A stretch of DNA of 31,293 nucleotides from DATKPC01 sp035524275 (lineage in GTDB: Bacteria > Pseudomonadota > Gammaproteobacteria > Burkholderiales > Burkholderiaceae_F): NCBI GenBank assembly GCA_035524275.1, contig DATKPC010000087.1:1-31293 (forward strand), read 5' to 3'. Under the pieces are notes generated by a model that had not been told where the DNA came from, searched no databases, and worked only from the letters and a program-made list of their open reading frames with translations. Positions 22,577 through 31,269 of this stretch are shown here, one piece after another (the first letter of the stretch is position 1; the number at the start of each line of letters is the position of its first letter). Made by a program: the position numbers and the translations under genes.

Positions 22577-22900
22577 ATGACCGAGTCGGAGTTCCTCGAC
22601 GCCGCGGAATCCACGCTGCGCGCGATCGAGCAGGCGCTCGATGCGAGCGCGGCGGATGTCGACGTGGAGCGCAGCGGCAATGTCCTGACGCTGGTGTTCG
22701 ACGATGCCTCGCGCGCCGTCGTCAACATCCAGGTCCCGATGAGCCAGATCTGGCTCGCCGGGCGCAGCGGCGCGCACCACTTCGCGCTGCGCGAGGGTGC
22801 GTGGGTCGACACGCGCGACGGCACCGAACTGTTCGCGGCGTTGTCGCGCGTCGTCTCGGCGCAGGCCGCGCAGGCGGTGGTGTTGAAGCCGAAGCGGTAG
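22577..22900 (+). CDS. cyaY: Iron-sulfur cluster assembly protein CyaY (frataxin)
   Basis: Predicted 107 residues, the normal length for bacterial frataxin. It binds iron through an acidic N-terminal helix (MTESEFLDAAESTLRAIEQA, then DASAADVDVE) and modulates IscS-dependent cluster assembly. The beta sheet carries SGNVLTLVF, VVNIQVPMSQIWLAGRSGA and HHFALREGAWVDTRDGTEL, all typical. AGGA at 22566-22569 lies 7 bases before the ATG. It is divergent from lptM with only 17 bp between start codons, and convergent with mrcA. Confidence 0.95.
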   Translation: MTESEFLDAAESTLRAIEQALDASAADVDVERSGNVLTLVFDDASRAVVNIQVPMSQIWLAGRSGAHHFALREGAWVDTRDGTELFAALSRVVSAQAAQAVVLKPKR

Positions 22901-22989
22901 CGCCGCGCGTTGCCGCCGCGAGGCGCGCAGCGGTTGACCGGTCCGGTGATGACGCCGCGCGGGCGGCAAGACGAACCTGTCGGCGGCGC

Positions 22990-25392
22990 TCAGAAGATCT
23001 GGTCCTTCACCTCGTCGCGCTTCTTCTGCTCCTCCGCCGGCAGCGCATCGTCGAGCCCCAGGCTCGCGACGCCCTGGCCCGGCGGATACTCCTCGAGGTA
23101 ATACTCGCCGCCGATCGTCACGACGCCCGGCGGCGGGTCGCGCAGCACGTCGGGCGCGTTCTTCAGCACGCTGCCCATGTAGCTGATCCAGATCGGCAGC
23201 GCGAGGCCGCCGCCGGTCTCCTTCTCGCCCAGCGCGTGCGGCTGGTCGAAGCCCATCCACGCGATCCCGACGATGCCCCCGCCGTAGCCGGCGAACCACG
23301 CGTCGTGCGAATCGTTCGTCGTCCCCGTCTTGCCGGCGACGTCGGCGCGCTTCAGCGACGCCGCCTTCGCCGCGGTGCCGACGTGCGCGACGTCGCGCAG
23401 CATGCTGTCCATGATGAAGGCGACGCGCGCGTCGAGCACGCGCGGCGCCGTCGAGCCGGCGACCTTCGGCTGGGCCTCCATCAGGATCCTGCCGCTCGCA
23501 TCGGTGACCCGCGCGACGAGGTAGGGGCTGAGCAGATAGCCGCCGGTCGCGAAGACCGAATACGCCGCGAGGTGCTGCCACGGGGTGACCGAGCCGGCTC
23601 CCAGCGCCATCGTCAGGAACGGCGGGTGCCGCTCCGGATCGAAGCCGAACCGGGTGATGTAGCGCTGCGCGTACTGCGGGGTGATCGCCTGCAGCACCCG
23701 GATCGAGACCATGTTCTTCGAGCGCGCGAGGCCCTGCCGCAGCCGCAGCGGCCCGTCGTACTTCCCCTCGAAGTTCTTCGGCTCCCAGACCTGCCCGCCG
23801 GTCTGGTCCGGATCGACGACGAGCGGGGCGTCGTTGACGATCGTGCTGGGCGTGAAGCCCTTTTCCAGCGCCGCCGCGTAGATGAAGGGCTTCAGGCTCG
23901 AACCCGGCTGGCGCCACGCCTGCGTCACGTGGTTGAACTTGTTGAGGTTGAAGTCGAACCCGCCGACCATCGCCCGCACCGAGCCGTCGCGCGTATCCGC
24001 CGCGACGAACGCGGCCTCGACCGCCGGCAACTGGACGATCGACCACGCGCCCTTGGCGTTCTTCGCCAGCCGGATCACGGCGCCGGGCACGATCTTCTGC
24101 GCCGGCTGCGCGCGCGGCCCGAGGCCGGCCTGCGCGACGAAGCGCAGCCCGTCGCCGTTCACCGTCACGACCTCGCCGCCGGCGAGCTGCGCCTGCACCT
24201 CCTTGGGCCCGGCCTGCAGCACGACGGCCGCCGGCAGCCCGTCGCTGTCGATCGCTTCGGCGAGCGCGTCCTCGATGCGCTGTTCGCGTCCGGCGGCCGG
24301 TTCCATCGTCACGAACGCCTCCGGGCCGCGGTACCCGTAGCGCCGGTCGTAGTCGAGCACCTGCGCGCGCAGCGCGTTGTCGGCGACCTGCTGGTCGTCC
24401 GAGAGGATCGTCGTGTAGACGTTCAGCCCGCGCGAGTAGGTCTCCTCGTGGAAGACGTCGAACATCAGCTGCCGCACGGTCTCGGCGGCGAATTCCGCGT
24501 GCACGCGCGGGTGGATCTGCGTCGTGGTCACCGTCAACGCGGAGCGCGGGCGCAGTTCCTCCGCGATCGCCGCGTCGTACGTCGGCTTGTCGATGAAGCC
24601 CAGCGTCTGCATCCGCCCGAGCACGTACGACTGGCGCGCCTTCGCGCGCTTCGGGTTCACCAGCGGGTTGTAGGCGCTGGGGGCGGCCGGCAACCCGGCC
24701 AGCATCGCGGTTTCCGCGACGGACAGGTCCTTCAGCGGCTTGCCGAAGTAGATCTGCGCCGCCGACGCGAAGCCGTAGGCGCGCTGGCCGAGGAAGATCT
24801 GGTTGATGTAGACCTCCAGGATCCGGTCCTTGGAGAGCGAGGACTCGATCTTGTAGGACAGCGCGATCTCGTAGATCTTGCGCAGGTAGCTGCGCTCGGA
24901 ACTCAGGTAGAAATTGCGCGCGACCTGCATCGTGATCGTGCTGCCACCTTGGCCGCGCCGGCCGGAGGCGAAGTTCGCGAGCGCCGCGCGCGCGAGTCCG
25001 GTGACGTCGACGCCGCGATGGTGATAGAAGCTGTCGTCCTCCGCGGCGAGGATCGCCTGCTTAAGGCGTTCCGGAACGTCCTGTATCGGGACGTAGGTGC
25101 GCCTTTCCTCGCCGAATTCGCCGATCAGGACGTTGTCGGCCGTCCAGACGCGCAGCGGAATCTTGGGCCGGTAATCGACGAGGCTGTCGATCGGCGGCAG
25201 GTTGGCGTAGACCAGGGTGAACGCGAAGCCGAGCAGCAGCGTGGCGGCCAGCGCGCCGCCGACGACGATGCCGGCGACGGCGGCGGTCCGCCGTCCGGTG
25301 CGGGAGTTGAGCCACGCCAGCGCGCGATCGACGAGGTCGCGTGGGGAATTCCGGGCGGCGCTGTCGTCGTTGTCGTCGTTACGTTCGGGCAC
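22990..25392 (-). CDS. mrcA: Penicillin-binding protein 1A (bifunctional transglycosylase/transpeptidase)
   Basis: Predicted 800-residue class A PBP that polymerises and cross-links peptidoglycan in the periplasm. Layout: cytoplasmic tail; membrane anchor about 37-61; GT51 transglycosylase with Glu118 in AAEDDSFYHHRGVD, GQGGSTITMQVARN (147-160) and KDRILEVYINQIFLG; an OB-like insert (about 320-420); transpeptidase with SxxK Ser498 in GSSLKP, SKN, and KTGTT near the C-terminus; acidic tail. The start is GTG at 25392, as no in-frame ATG precedes the conserved region. It is divergent from pilMNOPQ across 573 bp, a conserved layout in Proteobacteria. Confidence 0.96.
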   Translation of the reverse strand: MPERNDDNDDSAARNSPRDLVDRALAWLNSRTGRRTAAVAGIVVGGALAATLLLGFAFTLVYANLPPIDSLVDYRPKIPLRVWTADNVLIGEFGEERRTYVPIQDVPERLKQAILAAEDDSFYHHRGVDVTGLARAALANFASGRRGQGGSTITMQVARNFYLSSERSYLRKIYEIALSYKIESSLSKDRILEVYINQIFLGQRAYGFASAAQIYFGKPLKDLSVAETAMLAGLPAAPSAYNPLVNPKRAKARQSYVLGRMQTLGFIDKPTYDAAIAEELRPRSALTVTTTQIHPRVHAEFAAETVRQLMFDVFHEETYSRGLNVYTTILSDDQQVADNALRAQVLDYDRRYGYRGPEAFVTMEPAAGREQRIEDALAEAIDSDGLPAAVVLQAGPKEVQAQLAGGEVVTVNGDGLRFVAQAGLGPRAQPAQKIVPGAVIRLAKNAKGAWSIVQLPAVEAAFVAADTRDGSVRAMVGGFDFNLNKFNHVTQAWRQPGSSLKPFIYAAALEKGFTPSTIVNDAPLVVDPDQTGGQVWEPKNFEGKYDGPLRLRQGLARSKNMVSIRVLQAITPQYAQRYITRFGFDPERHPPFLTMALGAGSVTPWQHLAAYSVFATGGYLLSPYLVARVTDASGRILMEAQPKVAGSTAPRVLDARVAFIMDSMLRDVAHVGTAAKAASLKRADVAGKTGTTNDSHDAWFAGYGGGIVGIAWMGFDQPHALGEKETGGGLALPIWISYMGSVLKNAPDVLRDPPPGVVTIGGEYYLEEYPPGQGVASLGLDDALPAEEQKKRDEVKDQIF

Positions 25393-25965
25393 GATGTCGA
25401 TGGGTGGCGGAGTGGGGCCGCCGCGCGCGCCGCGCAGGAGCGCGTCTCAGGAGTGGAACCTGCTGCGCCGCAAGGGCGGTGCCGCGCGCCGATCGCGCGT
25501 CATGCCGGCCTGGGCCCCGGGGTGCGGTGGCACGCGGCTGTGCAGCGGGAATTCGCTCGTTATCCGGCGATGGCCGGAACTCGAAGCGGCGGATTATAGA
25601 GAGGTCGCCGTACGCGCCGTGGCGCCGGGGCGGCCGGGGCCGGGCCAGGGGGGAATCACCCGCTCCCATGCCGGTAATCGGCCCGCATCGCGCGGTCGGC
25701 GCGCGGTAATCGTCGAAGTGGCCTGATTTCCCGCCTAATTTCAAGGGTGACAGGGCTTGTGCAGACTTTGGGTCTATTGTTAGCATCTCAAGTACATTGC
25801 GACAAACGCGCGATAAACTCTCGAAAGATAAGGCAAATGCCATTTCGCCCCGGTTTCACCTCGGAACGGGCACATCGCGGCTGCGCGGGATCGCGCGCGT
25901 GAAGGCCGCCACCGCGGCGGTTCTCTTGGCTTTTTTTTCCAGCCGACCCTGACGGGAGCTACACC
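25393..25965. other. 573-bp divergent regulatory region between mrcA and pilM
   Basis: There is no convincing gene here. 25393-25720 is GC-rich. 25725-25850 is clearly AT-richer and probably holds the promoters of both flanking operons. The last 40 bp before pilM contain GCCGCCACCGCGGC, then a T7 run, and GGGAG ahead of the TTG start. The word CTTGGCTTT occurs both at about 25926 and across the pilM start (about 25963). The pilM leader may exceed 100 nt. Confidence 0.6.
25776..25805 (-). promoter_or_regulatory. Candidate promoter reading toward mrcA
   Basis: On the minus strand TTGTCG (25805-25800) is followed after 17 bp by TAACAAT (25782-25776), with TGC just before the hexamer as an extended -10. 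It would give a leader of nearly 380 nt before the GTG of mrcA. The match is moderate. It lies in the AT-rich part of the gap. Confidence 0.4.
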
Positions 25966-27036
25966 TTGGCTTTCGAGTTGCCCTTCTCATCCAAGACGCC
26001 GCCGCTGGTCGGCCTCGACGTCGGTTCATCGAGCGTCAAGCTGGTCGAGCTGTCGGATGCTGGCGGCACGATGCGGCTGGAGCGCTATGCCATCGAGCCG
26101 CTGCCGCGCGGCGCGGTCGTCGACGGCAACGTCGACAAGATCGACATCGTCGCCGAGGCGGTACGCCGCGCATGGCGCCGGTCGGGGACGAAGATCAAGA
26201 ACGTCGCGATGGCGCTGCCGCCGTCGGCCGTGATCACGAAGCGGATCGCGCTGCCGGGCAACCTGCGCGACGAAGAGATGGAGATGCAGGTCGAGAGCGA
26301 GGCGAACCAGTACATTCCGTTCGCGCTCGACGAGGTGAGCCTCGACTTCCAGGTCCTCGGGCCGATCCCCAGCGCGCCGGACGACGTCGAGGTGCTGATC
26401 GCGGCCTCGCGCAAGGAGAAGGTCGAGGACCGGATGGCGGTGGCGCAGGCCGCCGGCCTGAAGCCGCTCGTCGTCGACGTCGAGTCGTATGCGTCGCGCT
26501 CCGCGCTCGAGCGGCTGATCGCGCAGTTCCCGAACGAGGGCGAAGGCCTCGTCATCGCCGTGTTCTACATCGGCGCCAACACGACCAGCGTCGCCGTGCT
26601 CCACGGCGGCGAGGCGATCTACGAGCGCGAGCAGCCGTTCGGCGGCCAGCAGCTCACCGGCGACATCGCGCGCGCCTACGGCATCCCGTCGGAAGAGGCG
26701 GAGCAGAAGAAGCGCAGCGGCGACCTGCCGGCCAACTACGAGACCGACGTCCTGAAGCCCTTCATCGACACCGCGGCGACGGAAATCACGCGGGCGCTGC
26801 AGTTCTTCTTCACGTCGACGCCGTACACGCGCGTCGACCAGATCATGCTCGCCGGCGGCTCGGCGGTGCTCACCGGGCTGCCGGAGGCGCTGATGGACCG
26901 TGCCCAGGTGCCGACGTCGGTGATCTCGCCGTTCAAGGGCATGGAAATCTCCAGCGCGGTGCGCGACAAGCAGCTGCGCCTGGACGCACCGGCGCTGCTC
27001 GTGCCGTGCGGGCTCGCGATGCGGAGGTTCGACTGA
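25966..27036 (+). CDS. pilM: Type IV pilus inner-membrane platform protein PilM
   Basis: Predicted 356-residue cytoplasmic actin-like ATPase that docks to the N-terminus of PilN and links the pilus motor to the periplasmic alignment complex. The nucleotide fold is clear: VGLDVGSSSVKLVEL (16-30), MALPPSAVITKRI, VFYIGANTTSVAVLHGGEAI and MLAGGSAVLTGLPEAL. Translation appears to start at TTG (MAFELPFSSKTPP), with GGGAG about 9 bases upstream; there is no nearby ATG. First gene of pilMNOPQ, with the TGA overlapping the pilN ATG (TGATG). Confidence 0.96.
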   Translation: MAFELPFSSKTPPLVGLDVGSSSVKLVELSDAGGTMRLERYAIEPLPRGAVVDGNVDKIDIVAEAVRRAWRRSGTKIKNVAMALPPSAVITKRIALPGNLRDEEMEMQVESEANQYIPFALDEVSLDFQVLGPIPSAPDDVEVLIAASRKEKVEDRMAVAQAAGLKPLVVDVESYASRSALERLIAQFPNEGEGLVIAVFYIGANTTSVAVLHGGEAIYEREQPFGGQQLTGDIARAYGIPSEEAEQKKRSGDLPANYETDVLKPFIDTAATEITRALQFFFTSTPYTRVDQIMLAGGSAVLTGLPEALMDRAQVPTSVISPFKGMEISSAVRDKQLRLDAPALLVPCGLAMRRFD

Positions 27037-27665
27037 TGAGGATCCGCATCAACCTGCTGCCGCACCGCGAGGCGCGGCGCGAACGCCAGAAGAAGGCGTT
27101 CTACGTGATGACCGGCCTGTCGGTGCTGGCCGGCGCCGTGCTGGTCGGCCTCGTCTGGTCGATCCTGCAGGGCTACATCAACGGCCAGCGCGACCGCAAC
27201 GCGCTGATCGAGGCCGAGAACCGCAAGCTCGACGTGCAGATCCGCGAGATCGCGACGTTGAAACAGGAGATCGAGGCGCTGCGTTCGCGCCAGAAGGCCG
27301 TCGAGGACCTGCAGGCCGACCGCAACCAGCCGGTCTACCTGATGGACGAGCTGACGAAGCTGACGCCCGAGGGCATCTACCTGAAGTCGATCAAGCAGGA
27401 GGACCGCAAGGTCAGCCTGACCGGCTGGGCGGCGTCCAACGAGCGCGTCTCCGAATTCCTGCGCAACCTGCAGAACAACGGCCGCTACCTGGAGAAGCCC
27501 GAACTGGTCGAGATCAAGATCGCCAGCCAGGGCCCGCAGGGCATCCAGCGCCGGCTGTTCGACTTCGCGCTGAATTTCACGATGAAGGCCACGCCGGAGC
27601 GCGTCGCCGCGCCGGCGCCGGGCGCCACGCCGGTCAAGCCGGTCGCCGCCGCGAGCAACGGCTGA
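27036..27665 (+). CDS. pilN: Type IV pilus alignment protein PilN
   Basis: Predicted 209 residues, bitopic. The cytoplasmic N-terminus MRIRINLLPHREARRERQKK includes the INLLP motif that sits in the PilM groove. One transmembrane helix spans about 22-43, then a coiled coil (about 50-95: NRKLDVQIREIATLKQEIEA) and a ferredoxin-like periplasmic domain (YLKSIKQEDRKVSLTGWAAS). The C-terminal Ala/Pro tail is extra. It overlaps pilM by one base and pairs with PilO. A 55-bp gap, the largest in the operon, separates it from pilO. Confidence 0.95.
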   Translation: MRIRINLLPHREARRERQKKAFYVMTGLSVLAGAVLVGLVWSILQGYINGQRDRNALIEAENRKLDVQIREIATLKQEIEALRSRQKAVEDLQADRNQPVYLMDELTKLTPEGIYLKSIKQEDRKVSLTGWAASNERVSEFLRNLQNNGRYLEKPELVEIKIASQGPQGIQRRLFDFALNFTMKATPERVAAPAPGATPVKPVAAASNG

Positions 27666-27720
27666 TGCGCGCGCCCCGACCGACGATGCTTGCCACGACG
27701 ATGGCCCAGGGAAGGTGACG

Positions 27721-28368
27721 ATGGCGACCGGCCGCAATATCGCAGCGCAGTTCAAGAACCTCACGCTCGACAACGTCGGCACGTGGCCGATCCTGCCGCG
27801 GCTCGTGCTGTGGGGCGTGATCGTCGCGCTCTGCGCCGTGGCCGGCTGGTGGCTGCTGTGGAGCGACCAGCAGGCCGAACTCGAGCAGCTGCGCGCGCGC
27901 GAGGACTCGCTCAAGCAGGAGTTCAAGACCAAGCTGCAGCAGGCGATCAACCTCGACGAGCTGCGCCGGCAGAAGGACCAGGTCGGCCAGTATGTGCTGA
28001 CGCTGGAGAAGCAGCTGCCGAGCAAGGCCGAGATGGACGCGCTGCTGTCGGACATCAACCAGGCCGGCATCGGGCGCGGCCTGCAGTTCGAGCTGTTCCG
28101 GCCGGGGCAGACCGTGCTGCGCGACTACTACGCCGAGCTGCCGATCGCCGTGCGCGTCAGCGGCCGGTACAACGACCTGGGCGCGTTCACGAGCGACATC
28201 GCGAACCTGCCGCGGATCGTGACCCTCAACAACCTCAACCTGCAGGCCGGCACCAACGGCGTGCTCGCGATGGATGCCACCGCGAAGACGTTCCGTTACC
28301 TCGACGAGGAGGAAATCTCGAACCAGCGCAAGGCACGCGACGCCGCCAAGCAGGGCGCGAAGAAGTGA
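27721..28368 (+). CDS. pilO: Type IV pilus alignment protein PilO
   Basis: Predicted 215 residues, bitopic partner of PilN. Cytoplasmic start with LTLDNVGTWP typical of PilO, one transmembrane helix about 25-46 (LVLWGVIVALCAVAGWWLLW), coiled coil about 50-85, then a periplasmic domain with KQLPSKAEMDALLSDINQAG and FRPGQTVLRDYYAELPIAVR. The ATG at 27721 has AGGGAAGG about 8 bases upstream. A GTG at 27715 would overlap that site, so the ATG is preferred. Confidence 0.95.
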   Translation: MATGRNIAAQFKNLTLDNVGTWPILPRLVLWGVIVALCAVAGWWLLWSDQQAELEQLRAREDSLKQEFKTKLQQAINLDELRRQKDQVGQYVLTLEKQLPSKAEMDALLSDINQAGIGRGLQFELFRPGQTVLRDYYAELPIAVRVSGRYNDLGAFTSDIANLPRIVTLNNLNLQAGTNGVLAMDATAKTFRYLDEEEISNQRKARDAAKQGAKK

Positions 28369-28372
28369 CGGA

Positions 28373-28948
28373 ATGCCGATGAAGCCGATCCGTTTCCTCC
28401 TGCCGCTTGCCGTCTCCGCGCTCGTGTCCGCGTGCGGCATGTCGAGCGATGCCGAACTGCAGCAGTGGATGAACAACCTGAAGGCCTCGATGAAGCCGAA
28501 CACCGAGCCGGTGCCGGAGCCCAAGGAATTCGTGCCGTACGTCTACGACGCGGCGAACCAGATCGATCCGTTCGATCCGCAGAAGATCCTGATGGCGGTC
28601 GCGCGCCAGCAGCAGGCGCGCGCCAGCGCGAGCGCGATCCGGCCCGACCTGGACCGGCGCCGCGAGGTGCTGGAAGGCTTTCCGCTCGACCAGATCCGCA
28701 TGGTCGGGATGATGCATCGCGACGGCACCAACGTGGCGCTGCTGGAAACGAGCGGCGCGACGCACCTGGTGCGGATCGGCAATTACGTCGGCCAGAACTT
28801 CGGCCTCGTGACGCGGATCTCGGAGACCGAGGTCCAGTTGAAGGAAATCGTGCAGGACGCGGCGGGTGAATGGGTCGAGCGGCCCGCCAAACTCGAATTG
28901 CAGCAAGGCGCCGGAGGCAGCCAAGCGCAGCAAGGGAGCAAGAAATGA
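28373..28948 (+). CDS. pilP: Type IV pilus inner-membrane lipoprotein PilP
   Basis: Predicted 191 residues. Signal peptide with lipobox LVSAC (Cys about 20), a disordered linker, then YDAANQIDPFDPQKI and a small beta domain (FPLDQIRMVGMMHRDGTNVA, VRIGNYVGQNFGLVTRISET) that links the PilN/PilO complex to the PilQ secretin. Two ATGs, at 28373 and 28379, are in frame. The short signal n-region fits either. It starts 4 bp after pilO, and its stop overlaps the pilQ start (ATGA). Confidence 0.94.
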   Translation: MPMKPIRFLLPLAVSALVSACGMSSDAELQQWMNNLKASMKPNTEPVPEPKEFVPYVYDAANQIDPFDPQKILMAVARQQQARASASAIRPDLDRRREVLEGFPLDQIRMVGMMHRDGTNVALLETSGATHLVRIGNYVGQNFGLVTRISETEVQLKEIVQDAAGEWVERPAKLELQQGAGGSQAQQGSKK

Positions 28949-31194
28949 GTTTTTCGGTTAAGCGTCTGGTCATGCTGGCGGCGACGTCCTGGATGGCCGC
29001 GGCATTGCCGCTCGTGGGCCACGCGCAGGATGCGGCGCCCGCCGCCGCCGCGGTCGCCTCCAACAGCATCGAGCGCATCGACGCGACCCAGACCGGCGGC
29101 GGCGTCTTCCTGACGATCCAGCTGAAGGATGCGGTCGTCGGCACGCCGCCGAGCTTCTCGATCGAGAACCCGCCGCGGATCGCGCTCGACCTGCCGCAGA
29201 CGAACAACAACCTCGGCCGCAGCGCCGTGGAGATCAACCAGGGCGACCTGCGTTCGGTCAACGTCGTGCAGGCGCAGGGTCGCGCGCGCGTCGTGCTGAA
29301 CCTGCGCAAGGCGGGCCCGTACACGGTCAACGTCGAGGGCAACACGGTCCGCGTCGCGATCGGCTCGACGGCCGACACGACGACGTTCCGGGCGCAGGAC
29401 GCCGCGCCGGCCGCGGCTCCGGTCGCCGCCGCCGCGCCCGCGCCCGCCGCCGCGCCGGCGCCGGCTCCGGTCGCCACCGCCGCTCCGGTGGCCGCACCGG
29501 CCGCCGCCGCCTCCGGCGAGCGCGCCGTTCGCGCGATCGATTTCCGCCGCGGTGCCGAAGGCGAGGGCCGGATCATCGTCGACCTGAGCGACCCGGGCAC
29601 CAGCGTCGACATCCGGCAGCAGGGCGCCAACGTCGTGGTCGACTTCCTCGGCGCGTCGCTGCCGGACTCCCTGCGCCGCAAGCTCGACGTCACCGACTTC
29701 GGCACGCCGGTCGCGATGGTCAACACCTTCCCGCAGGCCGGCAACGTCCACATGGTGATCACGCCGCGCGGCCAGTGGGAGCAGAACGCCTACCAGAGCG
29801 ACAACCGCTTCGTGATCGAGGTGAAGCCGGTCAAGGAGGATCCGACGCGGCTGTTCCAGGGCGGAAGCCGCCAGGGCTACCAGGGCGAGCGCCTGTCGCT
29901 GAACTTCCAGAACGTCGACGTCCGCGCGCTGCTGCAGGTCATCGCCGACTTCACGAACCTCAACATCATCACCTCGGATTCCGTCGGCGGCTCGATCACG
30001 CTGCGCCTGAAGGACGTGCCCTGGGACCAGGCCCTGGACATCATCCTGCAGAGCAAGGGCCTCGACATGCGCAAGAACGGCAACGTGATCCTCGTCGCGC
30101 CGAAGGACGAGCTCGCGGCCAAGGAGAAGCTCGACCTGGAAGCGAAGAGCCAGATCGCTGACCTCGAGCCGCTGCGCACCGAGAGCTTCACGGTCAACTA
30201 CCAGAAGGCCGACGACGTCCGCGTGCTGCTGTCCAACGAGAAGCAGCGGCTGCTGTCCAAGCGTGGCAGCGCCGTCGTCGACGTGCGTACCAACCAGCTG
30301 TTCGTCCAGGACACCGCGTCGAAGCTGGAGGAGGTCCGGCGCCTGCTGGCGCGGATCGACATCCCGGTGCCGCAGGTGATGATCGAGGCCCGGATCGTGC
30401 AGGCCAACGACCAGTTCACCCGCGACCTCGGCGCGCGCTTCGGCATCGCCAAGGTCTCGCACAACTACTGGCTCAACAGCGGCGCGAATTCCTACTACGG
30501 TCCGTCCAACGGGACGAACATCCCGACCACGAACACGAACAACCCGAACATCTCGATCAACAACGTCACCGTCGGGAGCCCGAACTTCGTCAACCTGCCG
30601 GCGCCCGGGCTGAACAGCTACTCGGCCGGCAGCGTGGGCCTGACGCTGTTCAACAACAGCCTCTCGGCACTGCTGAACCTCGAGGTCTCCGCACTGGAGC
30701 TCGACGGCAAGGGCAAGGTCGTGTCCAGCCCGCGCGTCATCACGGCCGACAAGGTCAAGGCGTCGATCGAGCAGGGCACGGAAATCCCGTACCAGAGCGC
30801 GTCGGCCGGCAGCGGCATCGGTACCGTGCAGTTCCGCAAGGCCGTCCTGCGCCTGGAGGTCACGCCGCAGATCACGCCGGAAGGCTCGATCTTCCTCGAC
30901 GTCAAGGTCAACAAGGACACGCCGAACTCCAGCATCAGCACCGGCGCGGGCGTCGCGATCGACACCAACGCCGTCGTCACGCAGGTGCTGGTCGAAAATG
31001 GCGGCACGATCGTGCTGGGCGGCATCTTCCAGGACACGGTCACCGACACGACGACGAAGATCCCGGTGCTGGGCGACATCCCGGTCGTTGGCAATCTGTT
31101 CAAGGCGCGCTCCGTGAACAACCAGCGCACCGAGCTGCTGATCTTCATCACGCCGCGCGTGATCTCCGACAAGGTGAACGAGGTCGCGCGGTAG
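28945..31194 (+). CDS. pilQ: Type IV pilus outer-membrane secretin PilQ
   Basis: Predicted 749 residues. Forms the outer-membrane gate for the pilus. Layout: signal peptide cleaved near GHAQD (28); AMIN domain 1 (about 41-140); Ala/Pro-rich linker (150-190); AMIN domain 2 (about 193-300), both for peptidoglycan binding; secretin N0 (about 318-385, LNFQNVDVRALLQVIADFTN); N1/NolW (about 400-470); secretin barrel (about 480-745) with VPQVMIEARIVQ, SALLNLEVSALELDGKGKVV and the signature PVLGDIPVVGNLFK. An Asn/Thr-rich loop (about 510-545) is probably exposed. AAGGGAG lies before the ATG. Last gene of the operon, followed by a terminator. Confidence 0.97.
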   Translation: MSFSVKRLVMLAATSWMAAALPLVGHAQDAAPAAAAVASNSIERIDATQTGGGVFLTIQLKDAVVGTPPSFSIENPPRIALDLPQTNNNLGRSAVEINQGDLRSVNVVQAQGRARVVLNLRKAGPYTVNVEGNTVRVAIGSTADTTTFRAQDAAPAAAPVAAAAPAPAAAPAPAPVATAAPVAAPAAAASGERAVRAIDFRRGAEGEGRIIVDLSDPGTSVDIRQQGANVVVDFLGASLPDSLRRKLDVTDFGTPVAMVNTFPQAGNVHMVITPRGQWEQNAYQSDNRFVIEVKPVKEDPTRLFQGGSRQGYQGERLSLNFQNVDVRALLQVIADFTNLNIITSDSVGGSITLRLKDVPWDQALDIILQSKGLDMRKNGNVILVAPKDELAAKEKLDLEAKSQIADLEPLRTESFTVNYQKADDVRVLLSNEKQRLLSKRGSAVVDVRTNQLFVQDTASKLEEVRRLLARIDIPVPQVMIEARIVQANDQFTRDLGARFGIAKVSHNYWLNSGANSYYGPSNGTNIPTTNTNNPNISINNVTVGSPNFVNLPAPGLNSYSAGSVGLTLFNNSLSALLNLEVSALELDGKGKVVSSPRVITADKVKASIEQGTEIPYQSASAGSGIGTVQFRKAVLRLEVTPQITPEGSIFLDVKVNKDTPNSSISTGAGVAIDTNAVVTQVLVENGGTIVLGGIFQDTVTDTTTKIPVLGDIPVVGNLFKARSVNNQRTELLIFITPRVISDKVNEVAR

Positions 31195-31216
31195 GCGGCG
31201 GGCTGCGCGGGAAAGC

Positions 31217-31246
31217 AACGGGAGGCGATCGCCTCCCGTTTTTTTT
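31217..31246 (+). terminator. Rho-independent terminator of pilMNOPQ
   Basis: AACGGGAGG (31217-31225) pairs with CCTCCCGTT (31232-31240) around the self-complementary CGATCG, followed by T to 31246. It lies 22 bp after the pilQ stop. No continuation of the operon to aroK/aroB is visible before the window ends, so the pil operon appears to end here. Confidence 0.93.
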
Positions 31247-31269
31247 GCGGGTGGGTGTTCGGGCGCGGG

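Noticed and set aside
25528..25543. Sigma-54-like TGGCAC...GTGC in the mrcA-pilM gap
   Set aside because: GG and GC are separated by 11 bases where 10 are needed, the -12 box is poor, and it lies more than 400 bp from pilM.
27686..27718. Eleven-codon open frame in the pilN-pilO gap
   Set aside because: It has no ribosome binding site, its end overlaps the pilO ribosome binding site by chance, and short open frames are expected at this GC content.
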